Assembly: GCA_002049455.2 (NCBI GenBank)
Contig: KV918787.1
Span: 310,001 to 374,000, forward strand
Direction of reading: 5' to 3'
DNA: 64,000 nucleotides
From: Porphyra umbilicalis
Taxonomy: Eukaryota; Rhodophyta; Bangiophyceae; Bangiales; Bangiaceae
Shown: piece by piece, positions 1-8,801 of the stretch
Numbering within the stretch: the stretch's first letter is position 1
How the letters are laid out: the number at the start of each line of letters is the position of its first letter
Notes under the pieces: model-generated
The model's input: only the letters and a program-made list of their open reading frames with translations
Told to the model about the DNA's origin: nothing
Databases searched by the model: none
Position numbers and translations under genes: made by a program

Positions 1-1140
1 GGCCGCGGTCGCGGTCGCGCTGACGGGCAAGTTGGTGGCGACGATGGAGTCGTAGGTGGTGCTAGTCGTGGCGCTTATGATGGACGAGATGGTCAAGGTG
101 CCGCTCGAGGCGGCGGGCGCTGTGGGCCTGATGATCAAGTTGGTGGTCACGATGCAGTGGCAGGTGGTGCCGGCCGTATTGGCGACGGCGGCCGTCATGG
201 TGACGGTCCAGGTCAAGGCGGCGGTCGCGTCCGGGCTGACGGGCGCGTTGGCGGAGACGATCAAGTCGCCATTCGTGCTGGTCGTGGTGATGATGGCGGA
301 CGGTGTGTTGCACGTCAAGGTGCGGGCAGCGATTGCCGTCAGTCTGGTGGTCGCGTTGGTAGCCACGTTGATGAGGCAGGTGGCGCCGGTGGTAGTGGCG
401 ACGGTGGCCGTCGTGGTCACGGTTCAGCGCAAGGCGGCGGTCGCGGTCGCGCTGATGGTCTAGTTGGCAGAGACGATGGGGTCGCAGATGGTGCCGGTCG
501 TGGCGCTAACGGTGGACGAGATCGTCAAGGTGCCGGTCGAGGCGGCGGACGCCGTCGCCCTGATGGTCGAGTTGGTGGTCACGATGCAGTGGCAGGTGGC
601 GTCTGCCGTAATGGCGACGGTGGCCGAGTTGGACACATTCAAGAACAAGGTGGCAGACGCCGTCAGCCTGGTAGTCGAGTGGGGTATCATGACGATGTTG
701 ATGACGATGAGGTACCTGGTGGTGCAGCAGGACGTGATCGTGATGATCAATGCCAAGGCGGAGGTCTCCGTCGGCCCTACGAACGAGGCGGCGGTGACAA
801 TGAGGCCGCAGGTGAAGCTGGCCGTGGAGGTGATGGTGCACAAGGTAGTCAAGGTCATGGAAAAGGCGGCGGTCACGGTCGCCCCGATGATCGAGGTGGC
901 CGTGACGACGACGTTGCACGTGGTGCTCATCGTGGCGCTGATGCTGGACGGGGTGGTCAAGGTCAACGTCAAGGCGGCGCACACCGTCGGCCTGTTGGTG
1001 AAGGTGGCGATGTCGACGAGGTCGCTGACGACGGGGTCGCACGTGATGCTCGTCGTTGTGCTGATGCTGGACGGGATGGTCAAGGTCAACGTCAAGGCGA
1101 CGCACGCTGTCGGCCTGTTGGTGAAGGTGGCGGCCTGAGG
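1..1140 (+). repeat. degenerate in-frame minisatellite, Gly/Arg/Asp-rich
   Basis: Recurring blocks such as GACGGTGGCCGTCGTGG, GATGGTCGAGTTGGTGG and GGTCAAGGTGCC follow each other in degenerate order. Because block lengths are multiples of three, several frames on both strands stay open through the array. In the JmjC frame it encodes short Gly-Gly-Arg, Asp-Gly-Arg-Val-Gly and His-Asp units. The array continues past the left edge of the window. Confidence 0.7.
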
Positions 1141-3009
1141 GGTGGGCGGGTGGCGCACGGTGGTGCTGGAGGCAGTGGTGAAGGGGGTCTGCATGCACTG
1201 GCGCGGCTGCAACACGATGAGTCGGTGGTGGAGCCGCAGACTGCCGAGCACGGTGGCACGAAGTTCCACTCAATTCCTGTCACCTGCATAACCACCCTTC
1301 CGGACCTCGGACTGCTTGGCTTGATTCGATCGCAGACAGCGTCCATCCGTACATTTGGCGCACACGTGTTTCGAATAGTAGCACCCCGTATTCGACCTGT
1401 GTCATGCGCGGCGCCAAAGCGGAAAGTTGGCGTGAAAGTCCGGGTGCGGATTCAAACTTTCCCGCAGTACCCAACCATTGTCAGTGCGTCCTTCGGTGGT
1501 AGCACGCAGGCGCATCCTGGTGTGAATCGCGAAGGGCTACGAGATCAAATGCCGCCAGAAAGGGAGATGATGCTATCGAGTGCTGAGGTCAAGAAGAGGA
1601 TGCGCGAGAGCACAACCGCTCTTCGCGCCCGATACAAGGACTTTGGTGTTCCTCAGTTCCTTCAGAACGTCAATGATCCGAGGGTCACCTGGATGCGAGG
1701 TGTGACTGCAGGTGGGCGCGAGACCAGAGCCCTTGGTCCTGGAAAGCCCCAGCCAATAGAGGTGTGCTACGTCTCCGACATGACTCCAGCGAACGAAGAT
1801 GGGTGTGGCAGGAGCCTGGGCGATCGAGCCTGTACAGCCAAACCGGAGCCCTTTCCGCCGAATGAGCGCTTGCAGAACCCTCGTACTCTGAACCACCACA
1901 GCATGCTTGGTGCCTGTGCCACATACGAAGGCATCAACACTAGCTTTCTCTATATGGGAAGCGTTGGGTCTCACTTTAGTTGGCATGTAGAGGACCATCT
2001 GCTGCAGTCGACTTCCTACCTGCAGTCCGGGGCGAACAAGTTCTGGTTTTTTGTTGCGAGGTCTGAGGTTCCAAAAATGGTACGCGTCATAAGTGAACAC
2101 ATGGACCCTGTCGTTCTGGCAGCTGCAGGAGGTGACGTGTGGACGTTTCTAGCGGAGAAGGCAGTCTTGTGGCCTGCGTCGTTTTTCCTTGCGCACGGCG
2201 TTCGCGTCGGCTTCCACAAAATGGAAGTTGGCGACTTCGTCGTGACGGGCTACGGCGTTCCGCACAGCGGATTCAACGCGGGAACGAACGTAGCGTCTGC
2301 AGTGAACCTTGCGTGCACTGGCTGGCTTGCGCATGCTATTGAACATGAGGCCCGCTGGCGTGGAAAGATAGGGATGCTTATTCCATTCGAGAAGCTGCTC
2401 GTACTGAGCGCCCTGAAACTGGCTGCTGGAAAGTGGTGGTTTGGCGATGCGAAAGCCTATGAGGCGTGCGACCCAGCAGAGTTTCGACGGGACCTCCGAG
2501 TCATGACCTCCTTCTTGACCGAGTATCTAGACTGCATCCTTGCGTACATGAGAACCGATTCGCATCCAGCCTGGAAGGGAGAAAACGCAGTCGTCGTGGA
2601 CTTACAAGCGGCACCCCACGCTGTGAAGCAGTTTGTTACCGATAACGCGATCAAACCAGCCGGTCACGGGTTGGTGCTCCCCAACGAGAAGGATGGAGTC
2701 GTCACAGACTACTCTGTGGACGGTGCGGCGTGCCCTCATTGCGGAACTGTCGTCTGGATGTCCTTGGTCGTGTGCCCGGCATGCATTGACCAGCTAGGCG
2801 ACGGAGCTGGACCGAGTGCGCCGATCTGCTGCTGGCGGTGCGCGCCGACCAAGTACGACGATCTGCACTACCGGCCCGAGCAGGCCAGCGGGAAGGAGCC
2901 GCACCTCGTTGGATGTCACGCTCCTTTGGTGGTGCAGCGGCTATCCAATGGCCGCGTGTCCTCGCTAGTGGAGGAGCTGAAGACGATTGGGGACATGGGT
3001 AGTGACTAA
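1..3009 (+). CDS. JmjC-domain protein (Fe/2-oxoglutarate oxygenase, KDM4/5-like), 5' end outside window
   Basis: The frame is open from base 1, so the true start lies upstream; residues here are counted from base 1 (1002 codons to the stop). Residues 1 to about 380 are a low-complexity Gly/Arg/Asp repeat. A JmjC fold spans about 640-785. The Fe(II) triad is visible as H662-x-E664 and H755 (in PHSGFN), and K680 in ANKFWFF sits where KDM4 enzymes bind 2-oxoglutarate. The C-terminus carries a zinc-knuckle-like set, C911, C914, C925, C928, C943, C944, C947, C972 and H973, reminiscent of the C5HC2 finger of KDM5. Known members demethylate histone lysines; no JmjN, PHD or Tudor domain is visible here. 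The gene converges on the transposase at 3508-6495, which suggests it is cargo or a partner gene of a transposon. The JmjC call is strong; the substrate is unknown. Confidence 0.8.
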   Translation, partial: GRGRGRADGQVGGDDGVVGGASRGAYDGRDGQGAARGGGRCGPDDQVGGHDAVAGGAGRIGDGGRHGDGPGQGGGRVRADGRVGGDDQVAIRAGRGDDGGRCVARQGAGSDCRQSGGRVGSHVDEAGGAGGSGDGGRRGHGSAQGGGRGRADGLVGRDDGVADGAGRGANGGRDRQGAGRGGGRRRPDGRVGGHDAVAGGVCRNGDGGRVGHIQEQGGRRRQPGSRVGYHDDVDDDEVPGGAAGRDRDDQCQGGGLRRPYERGGGDNEAAGEAGRGGDGAQGSQGHGKGGGHGRPDDRGGRDDDVARGAHRGADAGRGGQGQRQGGAHRRPVGEGGDVDEVADDGVARDARRCADAGRDGQGQRQGDARCRPVGEGGGLRGGRVAHGGAGGSGEGGLHALARLQHDESVVEPQTAEHGGTKFHSIPVTCITTLPDLGLLGLIRSQTASIRTFGAHVFRIVAPRIRPVSCAAPKRKVGVKVRVRIQTFPQYPTIVSASFGGSTQAHPGVNREGLRDQMPPEREMMLSSAEVKKRMRESTTALRARYKDFGVPQFLQNVNDPRVTWMRGVTAGGRETRALGPGKPQPIEVCYVSDMTPANEDGCGRSLGDRACTAKPEPFPPNERLQNPRTLNHHSMLGACATYEGINTSFLYMGSVGSHFSWHVEDHLLQSTSYLQSGANKFWFFVARSEVPKMVRVISEHMDPVVLAAAGGDVWTFLAEKAVLWPASFFLAHGVRVGFHKMEVGDFVVTGYGVPHSGFNAGTNVASAVNLACTGWLAHAIEHEARWRGKIGMLIPFEKLLVLSALKLAAGKWWFGDAKAYEACDPAEFRRDLRVMTSFLTEYLDCILAYMRTDSHPAWKGENAVVVDLQAAPHAVKQFVTDNAIKPAGHGLVLPNEKDGVVTDYSVDGAACPHCGTVVWMSLVVCPACIDQLGDGAGPSAPICCWRCAPTKYDDLHYRPEQASGKEPHLVGCHAPLVVQRLSNGRVSSLVEELKTIGDMGSD

Positions 3010-3507
3010 GTCGACAACGTTCTTGCATTCTGTGGGTTTCGTACTTCTTTGTCTGTATGTGAGTTGAGTGGCAGTTTCGTGATGCTCACTGGGGCGCCTT
3101 CATCATGTGATGCCTCTCCTTTGATTCCTTTGTTCCGTCGATCAACGGGGCGCTGCACGCACCAACGTCGCGGACAGAAACTCCCGCGCCATCGTGCACA
3201 GGGATCTGGCATGGCTTGCGATAGATTATACAAGCCATGGCGTCGGCACAGGTCTGTACGAAGAGTGAGGTCCCTTCCAAGAGAGAGAAAAAGTAGTGGT
3301 TGCGAGCGACGACTGGCAAAGATGGCGAAATGATACTTCTCTTTTGGCTTTGAATCTTAACTGAAAATGTGAACAACTCTTCCTACGAAACTTCTCTGCT
3401 TGTCTCTTGCGACCGTATCAGCACGATAGGTCTATAAAAAGTCGTGCAATAACAGCCTTTTCTGGGCTACCGTCTCCGTGCTCCTCGCAAAACTCATGCA
3501 GCCTCCC
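3010..3507. other. convergent 3' region between JmjC gene and transposase
   Basis: About 500 bp separate the two convergent stops. The DNA is less GC-rich than the host genes and no conserved ORF is seen. It presumably holds both 3' untranslated regions; I see no clear polyadenylation signal. Confidence 0.5.
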
Positions 3508-6495
3508 TCAGCCGCTCTTAAAGTGGAAGCCCGACTTCTTTGTGAACAGTACCTTGTCCGCGCCGCAAGGGAGAACAAAAGCAGACTGCAGTACGCGCTC
3601 AGCTTGCACAAGTTCCACGCCGGACGTAGCGTCGAGTTGGACTACCGTAGGTTTCCCAACGATGCATAAGGCTGACGCAGGGGCTGTCCACCATTCACAT
3701 TCAAGGTACAGCTCTTCCGCAATTGTGCCAATCGCTCGGACGCGACCGAATTGTACTCTCTGCCCTCCTGTCGTGCTGGGGTCGTTCAATACGTCACATG
3801 CATCTTCTTCTTGGAGCACAGACACTGTCGACCCCTCTCGAATGAAAAATGATCGCTGTGGGTGCCTGGCTTTCCTCCAGAACTTGACGGGCGCGTTGGG
3901 TGTGTGACCCCGCCAGAAGTCTTCTGTCGAACCCAAAACCATACTCAAGGCTTCCCTGCCGCACCACCTTTGGCCAGTGGCGGATGCCAACCGCCTCTGC
4001 GGAGCGAGCCTGTGAAAAGAGACGGCCTTCAATGGATTACCGCCGAGGCCAAGCAGCCACGATTTCGGAATGCCGTACTCATCAGGCATGGACAGTGCCC
4101 TTGAGTACTGCTCTGTGTCTCTCCACCTTTGCATTGAATATTCCGCAGGGTTCCGATGGTTGCTCTGGCCGATCTCGCGCTTCGCCATCTGATGGAAGTT
4201 CTCAAAGATGAGCTCGCATATTGATGAGCCGAGCTGCACCAACGGTAGAGTACGATACAGCAACTCCAAAAGGCGATGAACGGCAGGCCGCTCCCACTTT
4301 CCGCTGAACGGTTGCAGGCGACGCAACTCAATCATCAGACTCTCGCCGAGACGTTGGAGCTCAACGACTGTTGGCCGTTCCCTCACGGCATGCTCTCCGT
4401 CAGAGCACAGAGTCGGCCTATAAAACAGAGCAGTAGCGAAATGTCGTAGGGCCTTCAGAGCGGTTACAGTAGCAACCGCATGTGCAGAAGTACTTGAGGT
4501 GTGCACACTGTACTCCAGGACCGTGGGACCCACGGTAAGCAGCACTGCGTAGTCGGACATAGAAAGAGTCGTGCCACCCATTTTTTCAGGCTCAAAGGAT
4601 GATAGGATCGTGTGTGTTGGAACATGTTTCGAACTGCGGCGCATTTCTGAAATGAATTTGTCACGCTGCGCGACAGAGAGTGCCTCGTACGCTTCCATCA
4701 GGAGGTTGGATGCAATGTTGTAGTACAAAAGGTGAGATGGTGCAACAATGACATGTTCGTGTATGTCAAACGTCCCAGGACCTCGGGCCTCAGTCAGTCG
4801 CATCATCAGGCTACCTGACTTGTCCGTAACTCCATTTAGCAGGAGTGCGTCTTTCATAGCTTCTGCAGACAACTGCGTAGATCTCTTCAGGGAAGACATG
4901 ATGGCAGCTGTTCGCTCTTGCACTCTGGAGTACCTTGTGTCTTTGACATCAAAGGAAACTGTGCTGCTCATCGCGCGATCCCTCCTCTCGCTCTTAGTCT
5001 TCGGATGGACAATGTCGCAGCTGGTGCAGTGCTCAGTTCCTGGAGCTCCTACAGAGTTGGAGAACTTGGCCGCCATAGGAAAATCAAACACGCCCAGGCA
5101 CAAGAAAACCCGAACCACGACGTTTTCCTTTGAGTGCGCGTCATACACGGCAACACCTTCCTTGCTCATTTGGAGCATGTCCTCGACGACACGCTTCAAG
5201 AGAGCTTCAGGGTTTGCCCCAGGTGGTAAGTAAAAGAGTGGCCGAACGGAGAACGCACGATCATGCAAGCTCAGAGACGTATACGCTCCGTAGTAGCCCT
5301 CTAAGCTCCCACGGCGTCGCTTGTACACGCTAAACTCATCCGCGTACAATGAAACGTACAGAGTGTGTGGGTCTTTCTCTGGCAGCTCGTCTTCGTTTTG
5401 CTCTGCAACTTGTGTCAGCTCAATCGGCTTTTCTGCCGTCAACAGCGTCCAAGAATCCTTTTCGCGCTCGGTAGAGCTGCGCACCGCATTGATAAACACA
5501 CCGCCTGACCTTGTGAATCGTAGCGTGCACCGGCGAGCATCCTTAAAGCACGAAGCCCACGGATCAGGAGGCTCAATCCCATGCATGACATCAAACAGCC
5601 CTAGTAAGTCCCCAACTCTGAGGGCGCTTGGTGGAGCATACGACGCCTCTGAGATCGAGACGTCTCCATCGGATGCAATCGCTGTGCTTTCCAATCGGGC
5701 CGGGAGCGTTGTGCTGCCATCCAAAAAGACAGAGACAATACACCCAATGCCGTACGTGTATCCGTCTCGGAAAAATCCGTTCTTGAAATTGAACCGAGCC
5801 GGGTCCCTCGCAGCTACTGTTTGAAAAAACTCTGTTGGGCGCTCAACGGTCCCTGCGCGCGCATCCCCTTCGCTGTGGAACAGAGCTGCTGTGACTGGGT
5901 CCTCAAAGTCCCTCTTGATGTGCACGGAAAAGGGAATGTAAGACACAGTAACGTCCGGCAGTTTGCGAAGAGCCTTCCCTTTGCCAACGGGTAACTGCCG
6001 CGTGGTCACTTCCCGTCTCAGAGGTATAGCGGTGTTCAGCATTTGCTTGCGCAACTGTTGTAAGCGCCATCTAGATGGCCACTTCTCTTTGGGGCTGAAT
6101 GAGTTCTCTGCCTCTCGCATAATGTCGTACTGCCGCAGCGTGACACGCGCTCGACCAAAGAGGTACCCAAAGCAGAGAAACTCCCGGCGAGACGCAAATT
6201 GCCCGACTGGTCGTTCCTCTTCACTGGAGATGTCTGTATCGTCAGAGGGGCATCCATCAGGCTCAGATTCTGAAGACGTGACTACATCTTGGTGGTCCTC
6301 TAGAGAGGGTGCTGGTGACGGCCTTCCTGACAGCAGGCCCAGGTTTTGCGTCACACCGCTATTTCCAGACTCCTCCATAGGCACTGCTCTCGAACCTGTC
6401 GTTGAGGTGGCCTGCTGCGACTGCATATGCATGAGGTCTCCATCGGAAAGATCGAAGTAGGCGGAGCCTCGAGGCCCCCGCCTGCGACGCTTCAT
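3508..6495 (-). CDS. tnp2-like DDE transposase (EnSpm/CACTA-Plavaka type)
   Basis: An uninterrupted 995-residue protein starts at the ATG ending at 6495 with a basic MKRRRRGPRG segment, a likely nuclear signal. The core resembles tnp2-type transposases. It has an LYADEFSVYKRRRG segment with candidate catalytic D386, then a VRPLFYLPPGA stretch, then a V..GVFDFPMAAKF segment with D471 followed by a CTSC pair, and a late CELIFENFHQMAKRE segment with E765. The C-terminus is a small domain of the kind that ends Plavaka-like transposases. Codon use is less GC-biased than in the host genes, consistent with a mobile gene. The frame is intact, so it may be recently active. The DDE assignment rests on motif spacing only, and the superfamily (CACTA, Plavaka or KDZ) is not settled. 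Confidence 0.65.
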   Translation of the reverse strand: MKRRRRGPRGSAYFDLSDGDLMHMQSQQATSTTGSRAVPMEESGNSGVTQNLGLLSGRPSPAPSLEDHQDVVTSSESEPDGCPSDDTDISSEEERPVGQFASRREFLCFGYLFGRARVTLRQYDIMREAENSFSPKEKWPSRWRLQQLRKQMLNTAIPLRREVTTRQLPVGKGKALRKLPDVTVSYIPFSVHIKRDFEDPVTAALFHSEGDARAGTVERPTEFFQTVAARDPARFNFKNGFFRDGYTYGIGCIVSVFLDGSTTLPARLESTAIASDGDVSISEASYAPPSALRVGDLLGLFDVMHGIEPPDPWASCFKDARRCTLRFTRSGGVFINAVRSSTEREKDSWTLLTAEKPIELTQVAEQNEDELPEKDPHTLYVSLYADEFSVYKRRRGSLEGYYGAYTSLSLHDRAFSVRPLFYLPPGANPEALLKRVVEDMLQMSKEGVAVYDAHSKENVVVRVFLCLGVFDFPMAAKFSNSVGAPGTEHCTSCDIVHPKTKSERRDRAMSSTVSFDVKDTRYSRVQERTAAIMSSLKRSTQLSAEAMKDALLLNGVTDKSGSLMMRLTEARGPGTFDIHEHVIVAPSHLLYYNIASNLLMEAYEALSVAQRDKFISEMRRSSKHVPTHTILSSFEPEKMGGTTLSMSDYAVLLTVGPTVLEYSVHTSSTSAHAVATVTALKALRHFATALFYRPTLCSDGEHAVRERPTVVELQRLGESLMIELRRLQPFSGKWERPAVHRLLELLYRTLPLVQLGSSICELIFENFHQMAKREIGQSNHRNPAEYSMQRWRDTEQYSRALSMPDEYGIPKSWLLGLGGNPLKAVSFHRLAPQRRLASATGQRWCGREALSMVLGSTEDFWRGHTPNAPVKFWRKARHPQRSFFIREGSTVSVLQEEDACDVLNDPSTTGGQRVQFGRVRAIGTIAEELYLECEWWTAPASALCIVGKPTVVQLDATSGVELVQAERVLQSAFVLPCGADKVLFTKKSGFHFKSG

Positions 6496-8801
6496 TGCCG
6501 GTTGGGGGCCAGAAACAGGGCAGCAAGCTGAGCTTCGAATTCACTCAATAGGGAGCTATGACGATGCGGGGAGACGCAAGCAGACTCGATTCGGATAAGA
6601 CCAGTCCAGGAACGATTCGAATCGCGCTTCTGTACCCAGTACGAGCAGCCCTTGACAGAAGACGTCCCCGGCACATCATCCGAGGTGTGGCATGGCAAGA
6701 GCGTAAAACCGCCCTGCCGCGTGTGCTCGATGCACACGAGGTTCTGATTCGTTAAACTCTACTGAATCCAGAAGCTGGCAGCATGCTTGAGCTCGCGAAC
6801 CGTCCATGCATCGTCCTACATGGCCGTGTGACGAACAATCCCAGAACTGGGACGAGTGTCGCCCTCAGAAACGACCGACGGAAGATCTCACAGATCATCC
6901 CAATGGTACTCTGCTGTTACGTTCTTCGTTTGATCCCACGGACTATCCACGGAGCAGTCCGCTTCTGATCCCAGGACATTGCGTAAGATCATCCCGAAGA
7001 AAATGACTGAAGTCGCCCTGAGAGAGTTCCAAGTAATTTCCGGAAGAAACAACGTGCGCCAATCTCACGACGATCCTGGCATCACATCCGGAGCATCTGT
7101 GGAAGAATTCGAGGGACTCCCTCCTACCGATCCTTCAATCGATGTGCGATAATTCGAAGGATCGTTCAAAGCTGTGTGCAGGATTGATTTGGATGCAAGA
7201 AACAGACAGACCTCTGGAAACCCCTGCGGACCATCTGAATCAAGCACCAGGATTAAATAAGGAAGAGGTCGCAAATCGCTGTGGATGAGGTCCATCGAGC
7301 GCCCATCGAACGCCCATCGAACAGCGGTTCCGATGGGCGTTTTCACGAGCTCCGCGCGGAGTTCCGGGCCGAACAGCCGATTGGCGGATGGTGCACGGCG
7401 TCTGCCGTGTCGACGGCTCACCGTGCTGTGGCCAATGGGACACCATTTTTCCTGTCACTCCTGGACAGAAGCACCAGAGACCGACAGCACAGTGACACTC
7501 CGAGAGAGGCTGTGAGAGGGCATGAGAACAACTGTTGCGCCGACGGGGACGAGCCGACCACAGTCTCCTGAAGATTTCATGAAATACAGGTGTCTCGTGA
7601 CTGGTCCACAAGGCACAAGGGGAGCCCACCGAAACAAACTCAACAATCGCACAAGAAACGAAGCTCAGAGGCCGCCATTTCTCCCGAGCACGTGCCGACA
7701 CGCGCAGGTGAGGAGCACCACGATTCCCTTGCATCAGATTGGGACGAGTCGGACAACTCCTGGGATCCTGGCGTGACATCGGCGTCACAAATCGGAATGG
7801 CTCGATGCAGCAACGGCCTTCCATCTGACATCACCCCTCCTGACCATTTGCTGCCAGACACGAGAGGCACATACCAATGTGACATTCTGAAATGAGCATT
7901 TCAGCCACACTTGAAGTATCGCAAGCAACCTATCTGATGCCGCCGCGGAAACGATTTATTTCATGCAACTGCGCTCCCGCAAAAAAACAGTTGCGATCGC
8001 TCGCAGGAGTTGTCCCAATCTGATGCATCAGATCCCCTTGCATGCAAGGGGATCGCGGTGCTGCTCACCTGCGCGAGTCAGAGCTGGTTAGCACGTGCCG
8101 GCGCGTGCCAGTCCACTTGGCGCTGTTCTCTTTGTCCGCGCCTTGCTTCGACGTTGAAACGAACCTCTCGTGTCATGGAGGCAGCATCGTTCTTGATTTG
8201 TGGCTGTGAAGGGCGTTGCGTGTCTCACTGGCCCCTATCAGAATGAGCGACCAGCAGTTTTCGTGACCCGTGGCATTTGCGGGTTCATGATTCGATAATC
8301 CTGTCACAATGTTCGCAATATTCATGTCAGTGTGTTCTTCATGAGCGTGCGAGGTTTTTGGAAGATCGGCTGTAGATCTGGACTCGCCGCAGTCCACTCA
8401 CCTATGGGCCAACTCGTCGGCTGTGTACGATGAAAACTCGGGGGGGTGCCCCAAACACCCCAAAAAGGCCGTGTTTCCAGGCCATATGAGAGGGTGCCTC
8501 ATTTGAGCCTCATTTGAGCCTCGGGAGCAGTAGAATAGACGCTAGTGTCTATTATATTGCTGTCTTCCCAATTTTGGCCGATCCATGAAGCCCGATGAAG
8601 CCCGGGCCCACCGGGCAAATCGCCCCGTCGGACACCCATCAGTTCCAACCAGACACCCGATTCGATGGCCACCGAACACCTCCCTCGATCCCTCGATGGG
8701 GATTCTACCGGAAGCTGACGATGCTAATGAAACGACACAACACAATACGCACACGACAAGACAAACGGCCGGCTGTCACTCCCGCCACCCCCGCCCCTAA
8801 C
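6496..8801. other. non-coding, hairpin-rich flank of the transposon
   Basis: No ORF here resembles a protein. The stretch contains short palindromes: GATTCGAATC near 6614; CGATCCTTC...GAAGGATCG across about 7128-7163; CGCCCATCGAAC repeated near 7310 and answered by TTCCGATGGGCG near 7325. A larger imperfect inverted repeat (7560-8250) and a 12-bp tandem duplication around 8497-8521 are also present. It may be subterminal transposon DNA. Confidence 0.45.
7560..8250. repeat. imperfect long inverted repeat
   Basis: The left arm around 7690-7761 (GCACGTGCCGACACGCGCAGG, then GGAGCACCACGATTCCC, TGCATCAGATTGGG, GGACAACTCCT) recurs as its reverse complement around 8000-8100 (AGGAGTTGTCC, CCCAATCTGATGCA, CACCTGCGCG). 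Weaker complementarity continues outward to about 7570 and 8215. The loop between the well-matched arms is about 240 bp. It could be a fold-back element or a subterminal region of the adjacent transposon. Confidence 0.55.

Larger units (their letters stand above)
1..6495. mobile_element. transposon body: JmjC gene plus transposase in convergent arrangement
   Basis: Two long tail-to-tail genes, one JmjC and one DDE transposase, share lower GC than the neighbouring host genes. Outside them the DNA is repeat-rich. Neither terminus could be set: the left end is beyond the window and no terminal inverted repeat with target duplication was found on the right. The hairpin-rich DNA to about 8.4 kb may belong to the element. 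Confidence 0.5.

Noticed and set aside
62-1273. Minus-strand and alternate-frame ORFs across the 5' minisatellite
   Set aside because: They exist because the repeat period is a multiple of three; only the frame continuous with the JmjC domain has a recognisable protein.
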